64,000 bases of DNA from CAWGMT01 sp963823675 (GTDB lineage: Bacteria > Planctomycetota > Planctomycetia > Isosphaerales > Isosphaeraceae), in contig CAWGMT010000013.1 of the NCBI GenBank assembly GCA_963823675.1, positions 1,207,441-1,271,440 of the forward strand. Reading direction: 5' to 3'. This document shows positions 44,618 to 52,631 of the stretch, one piece after another. The position numbers were made by a program, and so were the translations under genes. The first letter of the stretch is position 1, and the number at the start of each line of letters is the position of its first letter. Under the pieces are notes generated by a model that did not search any database, was not told the origin of the DNA, and was given only the letters and a program-made list of their open reading frames with translations.

Positions 44618-45766
44618 ATGACTGTCTGCGAGGTGCATTCTTGGCATAGAGGAGCCCGCGAAGTGTCTTCCCACCGAGGCCTAGGATCCCGGTCGGTGTT
44701 CCCATCGCTGTTTTCGGGCCTGGTAAGCCGGCCGAAGCCGCCAGGGAAAACCGAAGCACGCGCGGACGCACCTCCCGTCATCCGGTTGAAAAGTCCGCGC
44801 GAAATCGCCCTGATGCGCGACGCCGGACGAGTGGTCGCCAGGGCACTGGATCAGGTCGGCCGCATGGCCCGGCCCGGCATAACCACCGCCGACATGAATG
44901 AAGCCGTCGCGGCGATCTTTCGCGAGCACGACGCGATCCCGCTGTTTCTGGGTTATCCCAGCGCCGACAAGGGGAAACCGCCGTTCCCCGCGGTTATTTG
45001 CGCCAGCGTCAACGAACAGGTCGTCCACGGCATCCCCAATCGGCGTCCGTTGCGCGAAGGAGACATCGTTTCGATCGATACCGGCTGCAAGGTCAACGGC
45101 TGGTGCGGCGATGCCGCGGTCACCCTGGCCATTGGCGCCGTCCGGCCGGAAATCCAGAAGCTCCTGGACGTGACGTCCGAAACCCTCAGCCTGGCGCTGC
45201 GGGCCATGAGCCGCTGTCGCTACTGGTCCGAAGTCGCGGTCCTGATGGAACGATTCGTGCGCAGCCAGGGCTACTATGTCATCGAGAAATTCGTCGGCCA
45301 CGGAATCGGCCAGAACATGCATGAAGACCCCCAGGTTCCCAATTTCGTGAGCAAGGCCTTACGCAAACACGACATCAAGCTCGAGCCGGGAATCGTGCTG
45401 GCCATCGAGCCCATGGTCTCGCTCGGGACCCGGGAAGTTCGAACCCTGAACGACGGCTGGACCGTCGAGACCAAGGACCGCCGTCCCAGCGCCCACTTCG
45501 AACACACCGTCGCCATGACCCAGAGCGGTCCACGCGTATTGACCTATCTGGAAGACAGCGACGTGATTCCCGTTGCGACCGGTGGTGCGCCTGCGCGAAA
45601 CCTCTACCGCGCAGCCCGGCTTCCGGCTTGGTTCAACTTCCGCATTTTCGGAGGTGACAGGACCTGGGTGCCCGTGGTCGAGGCGGCGACAGCCAGCCAG
45701 CCTCCAGCGCGCATGCCTCGGATCTGGGATCGTCGCCCGTCGGGCGTTGACCCCAGCCACCCTTGA
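44618..45766 (+). CDS. map: Type I methionine aminopeptidase with long N- and C-terminal extensions
   Basis: The longest form is 382 residues, against about 250 for the family. Metal ligands are visible: DTGCKVNGWCGDAAVTLAIG (two Asp), FVGHGIGQNMHEDPQVPNF (His), LAIEPMVSLGTRE (Glu) and FEHTVAMTQSGPRVLTYLED (Glu). The enzyme removes the initiator methionine. The start is uncertain: the first 50 residues (ATG 44618) lack conservation. The last 65 or so residues are encoded partly by a dispersed repeat (45629-45775). It lies 34 bp after secY. Confidence 0.95.
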   Translation: MTVCEVHSWHRGAREVSSHRGLGSRSVFPSLFSGLVSRPKPPGKTEARADAPPVIRLKSPREIALMRDAGRVVARALDQVGRMARPGITTADMNEAVAAIFREHDAIPLFLGYPSADKGKPPFPAVICASVNEQVVHGIPNRRPLREGDIVSIDTGCKVNGWCGDAAVTLAIGAVRPEIQKLLDVTSETLSLALRAMSRCRYWSEVAVLMERFVRSQGYYVIEKFVGHGIGQNMHEDPQVPNFVSKALRKHDIKLEPGIVLAIEPMVSLGTREVRTLNDGWTVETKDRRPSAHFEHTVAMTQSGPRVLTYLEDSDVIPVATGGAPARNLYRAARLPAWFNFRIFGGDRTWVPVVEAATASQPPARMPRIWDRRPSGVDPSHP

Positions 45767-45775
45767 GGTGTGACC
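45629..45775 (+). repeat. Dispersed repeat, copy 2, forming the 3' end of map
   Basis: This copy matches the segment at 16848-16978 in several blocks (TTGGTTCAACTTC, CTGGGTG, GTCGAG, GACAGCCAGC, GCCTCGGA, GACCCCAGCCACCC, TGAGGTGT). It supplies the last 45 or so codons and the stop of map, plus the following bases. Confidence 0.6.
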
Positions 45776-45850
45776 AGCTTTTGAACCGTGCCCGATCGCC
45801 GACAGGCGGATTGACGCATCTCGAGAAATAGGAATGAGTTCAGTAAGTTT

Positions 45851-45937
45851 GGGGAGGTGACCGAGCGGACGAAGGTGCGGCACTGGAAATGCCGTGTGGT
45901 GTCACAGCCACCGCGGGTTCGAGTCCCGCCCTCTCCG
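45851..45937 (+). tRNA. tRNA-Ser (anticodon GGA)
   Basis: The acceptor stem GGGGAGG pairs with CCTCTCC with one G-T pair. The anticodon stem-loop CGGCA-CTGGAAA-TGCCG gives anticodon GGA. A long variable arm (GTGGTGTCACAGCCACC) is typical of serine tRNAs, and the T arm is GCGGG-TTCGAGT-CCCGC. No CCA is encoded. A partial duplicate lies at 48839-48902, so the gene's 3' half may be an attachment site. Confidence 0.95.
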
Positions 45938-46231
45938 CTTTAATTACCGTCGATGCCTAGGGTTACGACACACGGGTGTACCGTTTCGGCTTGATTTCAA
46001 GATGGAAGCTGGCCCGGTTCGGTAACGATTGACGTGAAATCCGACGATACCGGTGCGAGGGCTCACCGCGGGGAACGCGAGCGATGTCCAGATCGCGCAC
46101 GATAGCGAGCCTCCTGGACCGTGAATTCTCGGCAGTCCGCGTGAAGAAGACCCGGCCGCTCAATCTGTCGTCGTTCCGTGACACCCAAAACAGCGCTGGC
46201 CAACTATCCTCAATTCGAGTATAGGTGTCCT

Positions 46232-46594
46232 ATGGAATCGAATGTCGCTATCACCGTCATCGAGACGGAATCCTTCATAAAACAGGCGGCGGGGCTATGG
46301 TCTGCGGCCGAGCTCGACGATTTGAAGGATTACGTTGCCCGCAACCCCCTTGCCGGCGATGAGATGCCCGGCACGGGCGGGTTGCGAAAGCTACGGTGGA
46401 GCCGGGCCGGCATGGGGAAGCGAGGCGGCGCGCGAGTGATCTACTACTACTATAACGAAACGGCGCCCCTCTACCTGTTCATGGCTTATGCCAAGGCCGC
46501 GCAGGAAAACCCATCGCCCGCTGCCATGGCGATCCTCGCCAAGCTGGCAGAGGCGGCAAAGGCCGGCATCAAGGCGAAGCAGAAGGAGAGATGA
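46232..46594 (+). CDS. RelE-like toxin of a type II toxin-antitoxin module
   Basis: ATG 46232 gives 120 residues. LWSAAELDDLKDYVARNPLA, GDEMPGTGGLRKLRWSRAGM, GKRGGARVIYYYYNETAPLY and LFMAYAKAAQENPSPAAMA match RelE-fold ribosome-dependent mRNA interferases, including the basic KLRWSR stretch. The stop overlaps the antitoxin ATG by 4 nt. The toxin-first order is that of HigBA and NadS-linked pairs. It lies within the tRNA-Ser-flanked accessory segment. Confidence 0.88.
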   Translation: MESNVAITVIETESFIKQAAGLWSAAELDDLKDYVARNPLAGDEMPGTGGLRKLRWSRAGMGKRGGARVIYYYYNETAPLYLFMAYAKAAQENPSPAAMAILAKLAEAAKAGIKAKQKER

Positions 46595-46935
46595 CAATGA
46601 GCAAGAAGACCGACGCACTTACGGACTTCGACAAGCAGCTTATCGCAGGCATGGAGGAAGTCGTCGCGCATATCAACGGCCAGCCCAACAAGGGCCGCGC
46701 GACGGTCGTTGAGTTTGCCGATGCGAAAGCGATCCGGGAAGGACTTGGCATGAGCCAAGCCGTATTTTCTCGCGCCTACGGAATCCCTCTCAAGACCTTG
46801 CAGCACTGGGAGCAGCGCCGGCATAACCCAGACCGCACGGCTTCCGCCTACCTTTGGACGATCGAGGAATTTCCCGATCAAGTCCGCGAAGCGCAGCAGC
46901 GTCACCAGATGCAGGAGCCGGCCGGGATCGACTAG
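46591..46935 (+). CDS. XRE-family (NadS/HigA-like) antitoxin
   Basis: A 114-residue product. The HTH is visible as AKAIREGLGMSQAVFSRAYG, then IPLKTLQHWEQRRHNPDRTA, the classic Cro/C1-type helix pair with KTLQHWEQ recognition helix. The N-terminal part probably contacts the toxin. An alternative start is ATG 46597. It would repress its own operon and neutralise the RelE-like partner. Confidence 0.88.
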   Translation: MTMSKKTDALTDFDKQLIAGMEEVVAHINGQPNKGRATVVEFADAKAIREGLGMSQAVFSRAYGIPLKTLQHWEQRRHNPDRTASAYLWTIEEFPDQVREAQQRHQMQEPAGID

Positions 46936-47157
46936 CGGCCGGAGTTGAACGGGGGGAGACGCGGCCGGCCGAAACCGGGCGATCGGTGGCAGCGTCAGTC
47001 CCCGACCGTCGAAGCTTGCTCGCAATCATCACACAGCAGTATGGCGGAGGAGTTCCCCCCCGGACTTGGCGAGGCACAGACTGAGGTGGACCCCTAAAAC
47101 TGGACCACTCGAGATGTTAAACTGATCGAAGATCACTTTTGCATTCCGAGGAGCGTC

Positions 47158-47424
47158 ATGAAAGGCACGAACAAGCGATATCCGGCAGCCTCTAAGGCTC
47201 GGGTCGCTCTGGAGGCCGCCAAGCAGACCAGGACCATCGCCGAGCTGTCAGGAAGGTATCAGGTCCACTCCGTCCAGATCAGTCAATGGAAGAAGCAACT
47301 CCTGGACGGCATCGAATCCTTGTTCCGCGACGGACGCCGCCGCGACCACGACGAGAGCCAGGCGATTCAGGCCGAGTTGTACGAGCAGATCGGCCGGCTC
47401 AAGATGGAGGTCGAGTGGCTGTGA
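47158..47424 (+). pseudogene. IS3 OrfA (HTH protein)
   Basis: An 88-residue ORF: MKGTNKRYPAASKARVALEA, then YQVHSVQISQWKKQLLDGIE and QIGRLKMEVEWL. The HTH and leucine-zipper parts of IS3 OrfA are present. It reads to a stop immediately after EVEWL, where the normal element continues into the OrfB frameshift region; the deletion joint lies here. OrfA alone cannot move the element. Confidence 0.8.
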
Positions 47425-48122
47425 GACTGATCGACCAGCAGTTCTTGAGGACCCCGTTCTACGGCAGCCGGCGGATGACGGCATCTTTGGAGCGTTCCGG
47501 AGAGACGGTCAATCGCAAGCGGATTCAGCGGCTCATGGCATTGATGGGCCTCGAGGCGGTCTTCCCCAGGCCACGGACCACCACCGCGGCGCCAGACGCA
47601 CGGGTCTACCCCTACTTGCTCCGCGATCGGGTACTGACCCACGCCAACGAGGTCTGGAGTTCGGACATTACGTATGTTCCGATGAGGCATGGCTTCATGT
47701 ACCTGACGGCGGTGATCGACTGGTTCAGCCGGTACGTGCTCTCGTGGCGGTTGTCGAACACGCTGGAGGGGCGGTTCTACCTCGAGGCCCTCGACGAGGC
47801 GCTGTCGATGGGCCGGCCGGAGATCTTCAACACCGACCAAGGTTCGCAGTTCACGGCGCAGGAGTACACCGGCCGCCTCGAGGAGGCCGGGATCGCAGTG
47901 AGCCGGGACGGTCGGGGGCGGGCGTTGGAGAACGTGTTCGTGGAGCGTCTGTGGAGGAGCGTAAAATACTAAGATATCTACATCAAGAATTATGAACAAG
48001 TGCCAGAAATGGAGACGGGCCTGAGGGCCTACTTCTGGTTTTACGACGAGGAGCGTCCCCATCAGTCTCTCGATTACCGGACCCCTCGAGAGGTCCATCG
48101 GGCCGGGATTCACGGGGGCTGA
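47425..48122 (+). pseudogene. IS3 OrfB (DDE transposase), deleted and nonsense-mutated
   Basis: The integrase core is recognisable: RTPFYGSRRMTASLERSGET, NEVWSSDITYVPMRHGFMYL, YLTAVIDWFSRYVLSWRLSN, FNTDQGSQFTAQEYTGRLEE and ENVFVERLWRSVKY. A TAA at 47970 interrupts the frame; past it the same frame continues DIYIKNYEQVPEMETGLRAY, then FYDEERPHQSLDYRTPREVH. So one nonsense change destroys the C-terminus, while the N-terminal 40-80 codons are missing. All three catalytic acids (in SSDITY, NTDQGS and ENVFVE) remain visible. Confidence 0.87.
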
Positions 48123-48180
48123 CAGGGGAAAAGCCTTAACAAATACAGGTGGCCTGAGTGGTCCATCTTTTGGGGTCCAC

Positions 48181-48304
48181 TATACCAGGCCTTCAAGTAC
48201 GCCAAGTCCAGGCCTGCGCGATTCGCGCGGAGCAACGCCGCCACGTTCGCGCTGTCGATGATACGACCGGCCAGAAGCTTATGGATCAAGAGCAGTCCAG
48301 ACAC
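48181..48304 (-). pseudogene. Gene fragment cut by the IS3 end
   Basis: The minus frame outside the IS reads SGLLLIHKLLAGRIIDSANV, then AALLRANRAGLDLAYLKAWY, and then runs into the IS inverted repeat. It has protein-like composition but I do not recognise the family. The IS insertion probably removed the 3' end. Confidence 0.35.
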
Positions 48305-48327
48305 GATTCAGGGAGTCTGTGACGGCG

Positions 48328-48540
48328 CTAGCGGCCACGGGCAGCCTCACGCGAGTGGAGATTGGTGAGCATGTGAAAGATCGTCTCGTCGTGCTGCCTG
48401 AGGTAATCTTCATTCCAGCGGCGATAGGCCGCCAGGATGTCGCCGCCAGGACCGACTTCCCAAGCCAGCCCTGCTAACAGAAGCTGCTCGCCCGCAGCAT
48501 ACGCCTCGCGCCACAGTGCGATGCACTGCTCGGAGCTCAA
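48328..48540 (-). CDS. Hypothetical protein, start uncertain
   Basis: The open frame reads SSEQCIALWREAYAAGEQLL, LAGLAWEVGPGGDILAAYRR, then NEDYLRQHDETIFHMLTNLH. The TTG at 48540 gives 70 residues, but protein-like sequence (IPPVELAPPIPQDL) continues upstream for another 20 codons, so the true start may be a non-standard codon near 48590 or has been lost. No family recognised. It is encoded opposite to the IS. Confidence 0.5.
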   Translation of the reverse strand: MSSEQCIALWREAYAAGEQLLLAGLAWEVGPGGDILAAYRRWNEDYLRQHDETIFHMLTNLHSREAARGR

Positions 48541-48838
48541 GTCCTGCGGGATCGGCGGGGCCAGTTCGACTGGAGGTATCAGTTGTCCTGCCAGAGAAAA
48601 CCTTCTGTTTCACAGCTTTCCAATTCCCTGGTAGACTAGACACGCCGCGTCATTGCAGCTTGGACTGGCTCGACTCCTTGCACTGCCGGTTTACAATATG
48701 CCGCATGCTCACCACACGCGTGGTTTACACGAAGGTTTACAAGAGACGTAGCCCGGACGTTTTCCAAGACGTGGGCGACACAACTCTAAGAATTTAAACG
48801 ACTTAAAACACAAGCGCGGGGCGAATCCGCCTTCGAAT

Positions 48839-48902
48839 TGCGGCACTGGAAATGCCGTGCGGTGTCACAGCCACCGCGGGTTCGAATGGCGCCCTGTCCG
48901 CT
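48839..48902 (+). repeat. Partial duplicate of tRNA-Ser (possible att site)
   Basis: From TGCGGCACTGGAAATGCCGT the sequence repeats the anticodon arm, variable arm and T arm of the tRNA-Ser at 45851, with one difference in the first 47 nt, then diverges through the T stem and acceptor end. The 5' half of the tRNA is missing. Such 3' duplicates mark the far end of tRNA-integrated elements. Confidence 0.82.
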
Positions 48903-48968
48903 CTGGCGCCAGCTTGGAGTCGGCAACGGCTGTCCTTCCCCATGATCGGCCCGCCCATGGAGTGAGTG

Positions 48969-49352
48969 ATGCGCTGCTGGAATTGTGGCTATAGGGTGTC
49001 CAAAAAAGCGCGGGTCTGCGGGCATTGCGAAGCGGACTTGACGGAAGCGCCCAGCCCCGAGGAAGAGGCTGCCGTCGTGGATTTCCTCGAGCAAATGCCG
49101 CCCGAGCTTCTTGCCGAACTGGGCGAGATGATGAGACAGAGCGCCAGCGCGGAGGAATTTGCCAATCGCATTATGGTCGGCCCGTGCCCGAGCTGTGGGA
49201 GTGACCAAACGGGTGATTGCGAAGCGGATCCCGAAATCAACGGTCTCCTCGTCGGTCGTTGCTACGAGTGCGGCCAACTGTGGTGTACCGAATGCGGCAA
49301 CGCGCTGACGCGAAAAAACCCTCAGTGCGATTGCTGGGACGAAGCCGAGTAG
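48969..49352 (+). CDS. Zinc-ribbon protein with three Cys clusters
   Basis: ATG 48969 gives 127 residues. Cys pairs occur as MRCWNCGYRVSKKARVCGHC, CPSCGSDQTG, CYECGQLWCTECGN and the end CDCWDE. Two or three zinc ribbons surround a helical segment (EEEAAVVDFLEQMPPELLAE). Function unknown. It starts just beyond the partial tRNA duplicate. A truncated copy of its 3' end is found at 51168-51236. Confidence 0.78.
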   Translation: MRCWNCGYRVSKKARVCGHCEADLTEAPSPEEEAAVVDFLEQMPPELLAELGEMMRQSASAEEFANRIMVGPCPSCGSDQTGDCEADPEINGLLVGRCYECGQLWCTECGNALTRKNPQCDCWDEAE

Positions 49353-49388
49353 TTAGGTCGCGGATCGTGTGGCTGGGGAAATCCGTAT

Positions 49389-49746
49389 GTGGCGGACACC
49401 GCTGGGAGAGCGGGCGCTCAAGGCGCGGAATGGGAGCTGTTCCGGACCGCGCTCGGCACGCTCTGGGATCGCGTCGAGATGGAGATCGAGTCCGGCGAGC
49501 CGGAGTTGTTCTGGACCGACGGACGCCTGGAACTCGATGATCAAGTCGCTGGCAGACGCTATGCTCTGGGACAGAGACTTTGAGGCGGATGAGTGGTTCC
49601 TGGACATGCCACCGGCCAAAAAACGGGAGAATCTCGACTATCTGGGCATTCAGGAAGATGATTTCCTGGCCGTCGCCCCCGACCCGGCAGATAAAGATCT
49701 CGATGGAGTACGACGGGCGCTGCGGGAAATTTGCGGAAGGGAATGA
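49389..49746 (+). CDS. Hypothetical protein, probably frameshifted
   Basis: Two frames join into one plausible protein. The first gives GAEWELFRTALGTLWDRVEM, then EIESGEPELFWTDGRLELDD. From about 49545 the next frame continues SLADAMLWDRDFEADEWFLD, then MPPAKKRENLDYLGIQEDDF and RRALREICGRE. Total length is one base over a multiple of three. No family recognised; acidic composition. A GTG at 49389 is the probable start. Confidence 0.45.
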
Positions 49747-49911
49747 TTCGCTGACCACCTGCCGGACGGGCTTCATCGTTCACTCGATGCGCGACGCCCG
49801 GAAGCACAATCCGGAACTCACGCGTGAGCGGCTGGAGCATACCCGGTCTCCATAAAGGGCTTCTCGCTCTATTCCCATTACCCCCCCTGTCTTGAGCAAT
49901 GACGAATTCTT

Positions 49912-49948
49912 AGCCTGCTGCGCTTGATCGCGCGGCGGGCTTTTTTTG
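49912..49948 (+). terminator. Rho-independent terminator
   Basis: A 12-bp stem (AGCCTGCTGCGC with GCGCGGCGGGCT, two G-T pairs) with loop TTGATC is followed by seven Ts. It is the clearest intrinsic terminator in the window and faces genes on the plus strand. Confidence 0.82.
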
Positions 49949-49985
49949 CGTTCCAAGGAACTGATTGTCATGGTATGCATATCTC

Positions 49986-50480
49986 ATGAAACCGCCGTCA
50001 GATAGGCCACATGAATCACCAGGAATGACCGGGCTACCCCCGTCCGCGCACGGTGGCCGGCCGGCCGACATCGCTGCGCATGCAAGCCAGGTAGCCCAGG
50101 AATGGGAAGACGTGGGCGAGCGCTATGTGCGGCGGCGGATGAAGGAACTGGGCATCCCAAACGAAATGATCGGGGAGCCGACCTACGGCGGGGATGGCAG
50201 ATGGCGCGCCTTCAATCCGCACGGCCGGCAGGGCGGCGCGAACACGACCGGCGCGGCGGTTGATTCGGGCGTACTCAACCCAGAATTGCTGAGGGGGAAG
50301 AAGGGCAATCGGATTTGGCCGAAGATGCGGGTCAAGGACCGCATCGACGCGATCATCGCCCATGAGTACGAGGAACTCCGCGCCGGCGGCAGACACACCG
50401 AGGCACTGAAGGCGGCGGCGAAGACAGAGCTGCCGATCAGCGACGAGGCTAGGCGGCTGAATAGGGCGATGGCGAGGTAG
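49986..50480 (+). CDS. Hypothetical protein, possible toxin-domain fragment
   Basis: ATG 49986 gives 164 residues: MKPPSDRPHESPGMTGLPPS, then YVRRRMKELGIPNEMIGEPT, NPHGRQGGANTTGAAVDSGV, and DRIDAIIAHEYEELRAGGRH, ALKAAAKTELPISDEARRLN. The last segment resembles C-terminal modules I associate with polymorphic toxin-type proteins, which is a weak impression rather than a firm assignment. It starts 38 bp after the terminator. An ATG at 50025 is another possible start. Confidence 0.55.
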   Translation: MKPPSDRPHESPGMTGLPPSAHGGRPADIAAHASQVAQEWEDVGERYVRRRMKELGIPNEMIGEPTYGGDGRWRAFNPHGRQGGANTTGAAVDSGVLNPELLRGKKGNRIWPKMRVKDRIDAIIAHEYEELRAGGRHTEALKAAAKTELPISDEARRLNRAMAR

Positions 50481-50640
50481 GCTGCGGTTGCAAGTCGCGT
50501 TCTCCGCGTTGCGCTCTTTCTATCGCGGTTAAGAACGGGCTCCAGATACTCGAAGTCGCCCTCCCCTACCCGTGCGCGTCTGCTGTCCCCGTTTCTCCCA
50601 GAGTGTCAGCTTTCTACTTCCGCAGCCTTCTCGCATCCTA

Positions 50641-51111
50641 TCACCCCGCCTCCTTCGCGCAAGCCAGAAGTTCGAACCGCCGGTGCCATCCCCAGTACGT
50701 GAACCGGTAATAAGATTCGGGACCTCCGGCGAAGGAATGGCCCAGCAGGATAATCCTGGCCGCCGCCAGCTCGCGGAAAGCGGGCCGATTCTCGGGTGCA
50801 ACTTCGACGCGACCGGAGACCAATCGCCGCAGCAGTTCCTGGGCGGCTCCCGACAGGTTGCTCGCGTCCGGAGGCTCGAATCGCTCGCGCTCAATCCGAT
50901 TCGTTTCCCTCTCGAGGATGGCTTCCTGGTGCTCATGGCCTTTGGCAGTCAAGCGATAGACTCGCTCCGAACCCGGTGCGGGTTCCATGATCCCGGCCTC
51001 GACCAGTTCTCCATAAGCGGGCAGATTCTGCTTGCCGGCTGGTATTTTCTCGCCATCGACGTGGAGGCGGAGCGTGGCGACGGCGGCTTCGGATAGCGTG
51101 ACGGTCTGCAT
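50641..51111 (-). CDS. Hypothetical protein, winged-helix-like
   Basis: A 156-residue product: MQTVTLSEAAVATLRLHVDG, then LPAYGELVEAGIMEPAPGSE, RVYRLTAKGHEHQEAILERE, FRELAAARIILLGHSFAGGP. The alternation of short helices and YRLTAKG-type hairpins recalls winged-helix proteins. No known family is assigned. The plus-strand frame over the same region has poor composition. Confidence 0.65.
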   Translation of the reverse strand: MQTVTLSEAAVATLRLHVDGEKIPAGKQNLPAYGELVEAGIMEPAPGSERVYRLTAKGHEHQEAILERETNRIERERFEPPDASNLSGAAQELLRRLVSGRVEVAPENRPAFRELAAARIILLGHSFAGGPESYYRFTYWGWHRRFELLACAKEAG

Positions 51112-51167
51112 CGCGATTCCCTCCCGGCTGCATTGTAGCCGGCAATGGCAAGCGGCGGAATGGCGAA

Positions 51168-51236
51168 TGTACCGACTGCGGCAACTCGCTGACGCGAAAA
51201 AATCCTCACTGCGATTGCTGGGACGAAGCCGTGTAG
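51168..51236 (+). pseudogene. Duplicate 3' scrap of the zinc-ribbon gene
   Basis: This 69-bp block repeats the end of the zinc-ribbon gene (49284-49352), encoding a near copy of CTECGNALTRKNPQCDCWDE, with about 90% identity. The rest of the gene is absent. It indicates a local duplication. Confidence 0.75.
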
Positions 51237-51415
51237 TTCCGCCTTCTGCTCACTGCGAGTTTGAATCCCGCCCACTCGGCCGTTCAACCGGCCCACCGGC
51301 CATCGCCGGAGCGACGGCCACGGGCAAAGCCATTCTCGTGGTCTACGAGGTTTGAGAGATTCCAGGGCCTCGCGCAGCCTCGAACCCTTCTATCACCGTA
51401 CGAATGACACCGCCA

Positions 51416-51667
51416 TCACACAGCGACCAAAGCCCACGAATGAGCATAGATGCGCTCCATCGTTTCGTGCTGGATACAACGAAGCAAGAGGCCATCATCT
51501 TCGGGATGAGCCTTGCGCGCCAGCGCCACAACCTCCGGTGCCGTGTCAGCCACGAACAGTTCTCGCCCCGCGACCCAGATGCACTTGCCTCGATGCTGCG
51601 CGTAAACCTGAGGAACATAAGCCTCTAGCCAATCGGAGTTCTTTCTGGCTGAAGACCACGACACCAC
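51416..51667 (-). CDS. DUF5678-like small protein, start uncertain
   Basis: The frame reads WLEAYVPQVYAQHRGKCIWV, then AGRELFVADTAPEVVALARK, AHPEDDGLLLRCIQHETMER. This looks like a DUF5678-type beta-rich domain (length and spacing similar), although I am not certain. A GTG at 51667 gives 83 residues; upstream sequence suggests a possible frame break. It lies on the strand opposite to tag. Confidence 0.5.
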   Translation of the reverse strand: MVSWSSARKNSDWLEAYVPQVYAQHRGKCIWVAGRELFVADTAPEVVALARKAHPEDDGLLLRCIQHETMERIYAHSWALVAV

Positions 51668-51836
51668 GCCGACCCATCACGGCCAGCTTGTTCGACCAAA
51701 ACCCGTGACAAAAGGCGTTGTTCGCGGGCGAAGGCACGTCCGTATAGAATCGCACCCGCTCGAGTTGCCATCCGCGACTGTCGCAGGGGAGGGAAAATGG
51801 CAAGGGCGTTGTTTCCTTAACAGGAGAACCGAGGCG

Positions 51837-52397
51837 ATGAACCGTTGCGGCTGGGCGAAGGACGAACTGGCCATCTGCTACCATGACCAGGAGTGGGGCG
51901 TGCCGGTCCACGACGACCGCCGCTGGTTCGAGTTCCTGATCTTGGAGGGTGCCCAGGCGGGTCTGAGCTGGGACACGATCCTCCGCAAGCGGGAGCACTA
52001 CCGCCATGCCTTCGCAGGCTTCGACCCGGCCGCCGTTGCCCGCTTCGACCTTGCTCGGATCGAGTCGCTCTTGGCCGACCCTGGCATCGTGCGCAACCGG
52101 CTCAAGGTAACTTCGGCGGTCAAGAACGCTCGCGCCTTTCTGAAGGTCGAGGAGGAGTTCGCCAGCTTCGACAGCTACATCTGGAGGTTCGTCGCAGGGC
52201 GTCCGGTCCGAAACGCATGGAGCCGTTTGGATGAAATCCCGGCCCGCACCCCACTGTCCGACTCACTGAGCAAGGATTTGAAGAGGCGGGACTTCACATT
52301 CGTGGGCTCGACGATTTGCTATGCCCTGATGCAAGCGACGGGGCTCGTCAACGACCACTTGGTCGGCTGCTTCCGGCATCGGGAGATCGGCGCGTGA
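51837..52397 (+). CDS. tag: DNA-3-methyladenine glycosylase I
   Basis: ATG 51837 follows AGGAGA and gives 186 residues, the family size. Zn-associated Cys and His residues occur in MNRCGWAKDELAICYHDQEW, with GVPVHDDRRWFEFLILEGAQ, then AGLSWDTILRKREHYRHAFA and SKDLKRRDFTFVGSTICYAL, MQATGLVNDHLVGCFRH at the end, where the second Cys/His pair lies. The enzyme removes 3-methyladenine from alkylated DNA and belongs to the HhH superfamily. Confidence 0.96.
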   Translation: MNRCGWAKDELAICYHDQEWGVPVHDDRRWFEFLILEGAQAGLSWDTILRKREHYRHAFAGFDPAAVARFDLARIESLLADPGIVRNRLKVTSAVKNARAFLKVEEEFASFDSYIWRFVAGRPVRNAWSRLDEIPARTPLSDSLSKDLKRRDFTFVGSTICYALMQATGLVNDHLVGCFRHREIGA

Positions 52398-52631
52398 TAA
52401 GCGGCGCCGATCTGTTCCTGGTCATCCTGGGGACATTCCACAAATTTGACCGCCCGCGGGTTGGATTGCCGCGTACTGGCCAGCGGGGTGCTCGACTATC
52501 AGCGCGAGACGCCGCTGCACGAGGCTTGTCAAGTGAGGGCACGGCTGGAGCTTCGCAGTAACTGCTTCGGTGTGTCGGACTGTGTGTCGGACCGACGCGC
52601 AACGCGACAGTCGCACCGACTTCACAACCTC

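Larger units (their letters stand above)
47086..48180 (+). mobile_element. IS3-family insertion sequence remnant
   Basis: Terminal inverted repeats are present: GTGGACCCCTAAAACTGGAC at 47086 and, on the other strand, GTGGACCCCAAAAGATGGAC ending at 48180. Inside lie IS3-type orfA and orfB, both damaged. No clear target-site duplication is seen. The element is about 1.1 kb, shorter than intact IS3 members (about 1.3 kb), in line with an internal deletion. Confidence 0.88.

Noticed and set aside
45851..48902. A complete integrative element with integrase
   Set aside because: No tyrosine or serine recombinase is encoded between the repeats; only an IS3 transposase remnant is present.
48966..49352. 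Zinc-ribbon protein as a cas-associated or tRNA-modifying factor
   Set aside because: Only generic CxxC motifs are visible; no specific family signature.
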